From contig JAIXSD010000564.1 of NCBI GenBank assembly GCA_027484885.1, forward strand, positions 1 to 7,934: DNA of 7,934 nt, written 5' to 3'. The notes under the pieces are model-generated. The model had not been told where the DNA came from. It saw only the letters and a program-made list of their open reading frames with translations, and did not search any database. Shown one piece after another: positions 5,949 to 7,934 of this stretch. The translations under genes were made by a program, and so were the position numbers. The DNA comes from Rubrivivax sp. (GTDB lineage Bacteria > Pseudomonadota > Gammaproteobacteria > Burkholderiales > Burkholderiaceae_C). Each line of letters begins with the position of its first letter. The first letter of the stretch is position 1.

Positions 5949-6059
5949 GGGCGCCAGTGATACCCACACCCGCTCTTCAGCCTGCAGCGCGAGCCAGCGG
6001 CACAAATTCGCACTTTTCTCAAGCCCGCATCTGCAGGCGAAGACCGCGCCTTCCAGCAC

Positions 6060-6086
6060 TCAAGTTCAGCGCCTCGGGGTCGAAAA
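6060..6086 (+). promoter_or_regulatory. Candidate sigma-28 (FliA) promoter of fliS-fliT
   Basis: TCAAGTTC starts at 6060, and 15 bases after TCAA lies GTCGAAAA (6079-6086), six of eight matches to GCCGATAA at the enterobacterial spacing. It is about 35 bases upstream of the fliS ATG, so the leader is short, unlike those of the flagellins. Confidence 0.5.
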
Positions 6087-6122
6087 CAATTCAACACGAG
6101 CTTCCCCGGAAAGAATCCCACC

Positions 6123-6554
6123 ATGTACGGCAACACAGCCTCTCCGTTCGCATCCAGGACCCAGCGCGCCTCGATGTACCGCAAGGTCGGACTGGAGACC
6201 GATGTTCAAAGCGCCAGCCCGCATCGCCTGGTCGCCATGCTGTTCGACGGCATCTTTGCCGCCATGAACCAGGCACTGGTGGCCATCGAGGCCAACAACA
6301 CCGAGCTGAAGAACAACTCGCTGTGCCGCGCCGTGCGGATTCTCGACGAGGGCCTGAAGGCCACACTGAACCTGGAAGCCGGCCCTCTGGCGCAGGATCT
6401 GGGAGACCTCTATGCCTATCTGTGCATGCGCCTGACCCAGGCCAATCTGCGCAGCGACCCTTCCCTGATCGAAGAGTGCCAACGCCTGCTCACCCCGGTG
6501 CGAGACGCCTGGACCGCCATCGGCCAGTCGCCGGAAGTGCAGCGCGCGGCCTGA
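6123..6554 (+). CDS. fliS: Flagellin export chaperone FliS
   Basis: FliS binds the C-terminal region of flagellin in the cytoplasm, prevents premature polymerisation and delivers it to the export gate. The 143-residue product is of normal size and shows the family's hallmarks in order: Tyr2 and the N-terminal cap, YRKVGLETDV (19-28), ASPHRLVAMLFDG (31-43), and LGDLYAYLCMRLTQANLRSD (93-112), predicted to form the helical bundle. GGAAAG (6108-6113) lies nine bases before the ATG. It follows fliD after a hairpin and has its own promoter candidate. fliT follows 33 bases after its stop, so the two are probably co-transcribed. Its clients would be the three flagellins encoded upstream. Confidence 0.96.
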   Translation: MYGNTASPFASRTQRASMYRKVGLETDVQSASPHRLVAMLFDGIFAAMNQALVAIEANNTELKNNSLCRAVRILDEGLKATLNLEAGPLAQDLGDLYAYLCMRLTQANLRSDPSLIEECQRLLTPVRDAWTAIGQSPEVQRAA

Positions 6555-6587
6555 TCCACCTAACACTTGTTTCTTGCGGAAATTGTG

Positions 6588-6887
6588 ATGAACACCCAAC
6601 TTCTGAGCTACTACGAAGCCATTGAGCAAGCCAGCGCCGACATGCTGTCCGCCGCGCGCACCGGCAACTGGGACGAGGTCGTCAAGCTCGAAGGCGCCTG
6701 TGTGCTGCTGATCTCCCAGCTCAAGCATGCAGCCGCCGGCGAGAAACTGGCGCCCGAAGAGAACAAGCTGAAGACGCGCATCATGCAGCGCATCCTGCTC
6801 AACGACGCCGAGATCCGCCACCTGGCCGAGCCCTGGCTCGATGACCTGGATCAGGTGCTGTCCGGCAAGAGCAAGACCTTGCACTGA
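6588..6887 (+). CDS. fliT: Flagellar export chaperone FliT
   Basis: FliT is the cytoplasmic chaperone of the cap protein FliD; in enteric bacteria it also binds the FlhDC regulator, which is not established for this lineage. The 99-residue product is helical and close to the usual FliT length (about 100-120). It shows the weakly conserved family pattern: YYEAIEQAS near the start, WDEVVKLE at 28-35, and RIMQRILLNDAEIRHLAEPW (64-83) near the end. ATG 6588 is chosen because GGAA (6578-6581) lies six bases upstream and fits the family start; a TTG at 6567 gives a longer frame without support. Its position directly behind fliS supports the call. Confidence 0.88.
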   Translation: MNTQLLSYYEAIEQASADMLSAARTGNWDEVVKLEGACVLLISQLKHAAAGEKLAPEENKLKTRIMQRILLNDAEIRHLAEPWLDDLDQVLSGKSKTLH

Positions 6888-6913
6888 GCACCGCCCCGCC
6901 GGTTTTCAACGCG

Positions 6914-6946
6914 TCGCCCGGGCGCCCCACACGCTGCCCCGGGCGA
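6914..6946 (+). promoter_or_regulatory. GC-rich hairpin between fliT and ycgR
   Basis: TCGCCCGGG (6914-6922) and CCCGGGCGA (6938-6946) form a perfect 9-bp stem with a 15-base loop. No T-tract follows, so it is not a standard terminator. It ends 15 bases before the ycgR ATG, where no Shine-Dalgarno sequence is visible. It may set the ratio of ycgR to fliS-fliT expression through attenuation or messenger processing; this is inference. Confidence 0.45.
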
Positions 6947-6961
6947 AACAGCCCCTCCCGC

Positions 6962-7747
6962 ATGAGCTCAACTTCGACCTCCACGCCCTCGCCCGACTCG
7001 GCTGCCTCCGCCGACTCGGGCGATTTTCGTATCCAGGCCCCGATCGAAATCCTTGGCCTGCTGCAGCGCTTGCAGCAGGAACACACGCCGCTGATCCTCA
7101 GCAGCCCGGACGGCCTCAGCCTCAGCACCCGCATCTGTGAGCTGGATGCCGACGCTGGCCGCATGCTGCTGGACCGCCCCGCACCCGGCAGCCCGCTGCC
7201 GGCCCTGCTGGGCGCACAGGAGCTGACGGCCGTGGCCTATCTCGACCAGATCCGTCTGCAGTTTGACCTGGACGGGCTGATGCTGCTGCAAGCCAATCCG
7301 AGCGCCGGCCCCGACGATCTGCTGCGCGCCGACCTGCCCCAGCAGCTCTACCGCTTCCAGCGCCGCCAGGCCTTTCGCGTGCGCCCGACCAGCCGCACGC
7401 CGCAAGCCCATGTCTGCGTGCCCGGCACCGACGAGGCCGCGCCCATCACGCTCAGCCTGCGCGTGCTGGACCTGAGCCTGGGCGGCCTGGCCCTGCTGCT
7501 GCCGCCCGAGCACGCCGTGCCAGCCGCCGGCCAGCTGCTGCCCGGTGTGCGGGTGGAGCTGGACCGCCACACCCGGCTGATGGTCGACCTGCGCCTGCAG
7601 CATGTGCGAGCCCAAGCCGACGGCAGCCGACAGCTGGGCTTGACCTTCGAGAACCTCGACCCCTTGGCTGAGCGCGACCTGCAGCACTATGTAGAGCAGG
7701 CCCAGAAAATGGCCCGCCTGCTGCGCCAGCCCAAGGCCAGCGCATGA
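6962..7747 (+). CDS. ycgR: YcgR-type PilZ protein, cyclic di-GMP flagellar brake
   Basis: YcgR proteins bind cyclic di-GMP and then act on the motor switch or stator to slow swimming. This 261-residue product has a Ser/Thr/Pro-rich N-terminal tail (1-20), a YcgR N-terminal domain (about 22-128) and a C-terminal PilZ domain (about 130-245). The ligand-binding residues are intact: the arginine motif RRQAFR (134-139) and DLSLGG (170-175), matching the family's RxxxR and D/NxSxxG. The length is close to the E. coli protein's (about 244). The ATG is the only usable start near the domain; no Shine-Dalgarno sequence precedes it, and a strong hairpin sits just upstream. It follows fliT by 74 bases and overlaps the next gene by four bases (ATGA). 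The PilZ call is firm; the brake role is inferred from family and location. Confidence 0.88.
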   Translation: MSSTSTSTPSPDSAASADSGDFRIQAPIEILGLLQRLQQEHTPLILSSPDGLSLSTRICELDADAGRMLLDRPAPGSPLPALLGAQELTAVAYLDQIRLQFDLDGLMLLQANPSAGPDDLLRADLPQQLYRFQRRQAFRVRPTSRTPQAHVCVPGTDEAAPITLSLRVLDLSLGGLALLLPPEHAVPAAGQLLPGVRVELDRHTRLMVDLRLQHVRAQADGSRQLGLTFENLDPLAERDLQHYVEQAQKMARLLRQPKASA

Positions 7748-7934
7748 AGCGCCTCCGCCCTCTCGCGCCCCGAGGCTTCACCTTGCTCGAGGTGGCCGTG
7801 GTGATGGCCGTGCTGGCCGTGGTGATGACCGTGGCCGTGCCCAGCTACCGCAGTTTCATCCAGCGCCAGCAACTGCGCGACGCGGCCAACAGCTTGTTGA
7901 TGGACCTGCGCAATGCCCGCGAAATGAGCGTGAC
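7744..7934 (+). CDS. GspH/FimT-type pseudopilin, N-terminal part
   Basis: The 63 complete codons encode the start of a type IV pilin-like protein; the gene runs off the window. A short basic leader (MKRLRPLAPRG) ends in Gly11, the likely prepilin peptidase site, and the mature protein would begin FTLLEV with the conserved Glu at mature position 5 (Glu16). A hydrophobic helix follows to about residue 33, then PSYRSFIQRQQLRDAANSLL and DLRNAREMSV, typical of GspH/FimT minor pilins. Such proteins prime pilus or type II secretion pseudopilus assembly in the inner membrane. The start overlaps the ycgR stop as ATGA, and AAGG (7733-7736) lies seven bases upstream, so translation is probably coupled to ycgR. 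Without the C-terminal half I cannot tell FimT, FimU and GspH apart. Confidence 0.87.
   Translation, partial: MKRLRPLAPRGFTLLEVAVVMAVLAVVMTVAVPSYRSFIQRQQLRDAANSLLMDLRNAREMSV

Overview
The window reads as a chromosomal late-flagellar gene cluster from a GC-rich, motile Gram-negative bacterium, most likely a betaproteobacterium of the Burkholderiales. This placement is an inference from base composition, the style of the flagellins and YcgR-type protein, and the order fliC-fliD-fliS-fliT-ycgR; no taxonomic marker gene is present. All convincing genes are on the + strand.

Layout. Positions 1 to about 710 hold no gene I can support. Three tandem paralogous flagellin genes follow (962-1801, 2198-3043, 3394-4239). 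Each has its own upstream sigma-28-like promoter candidate, a long untranslated leader (about 160 to 210 nt) and its own intrinsic terminator. Next come fliD (filament cap, 4422-5852), fliS (flagellin chaperone, 6123-6554), fliT (FliD chaperone, 6588-6887), a YcgR-type PilZ protein (6962-7747) and the first 63 codons of a GspH/FimT-type pseudopilin (from 7744, running off the window).

How the genes work together. The flagellins are the filament subunits, FliD caps the growing tip, and FliS and FliT are the cytoplasmic export chaperones for flagellin and FliD. The YcgR-like protein would bind cyclic di-GMP and slow the motor. The pseudopilin gene overlaps ycgR by the four bases ATGA, so a swimming brake and the start of a probable pilus or secretion gene set look translationally coupled.

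Regulation. TCAAG-type -35 boxes 15 or 16 bases from a GCCGATAA-like -10 lie ahead of all five transcription units, strongest at fliD and weakest at the third flagellin. The leaders contain several unexplained structures: a GNRA-capped hairpin (flagellin 1), sequence blocks shared by flagellins 1 and 2, and a duplicated 13-bp palindrome (flagellin 3). The fliD promoter is interleaved with the terminator of flagellin 3. I see no mobile element, CRISPR array, RNA gene or clearly novel multi-gene system; the points of interest are regulatory.
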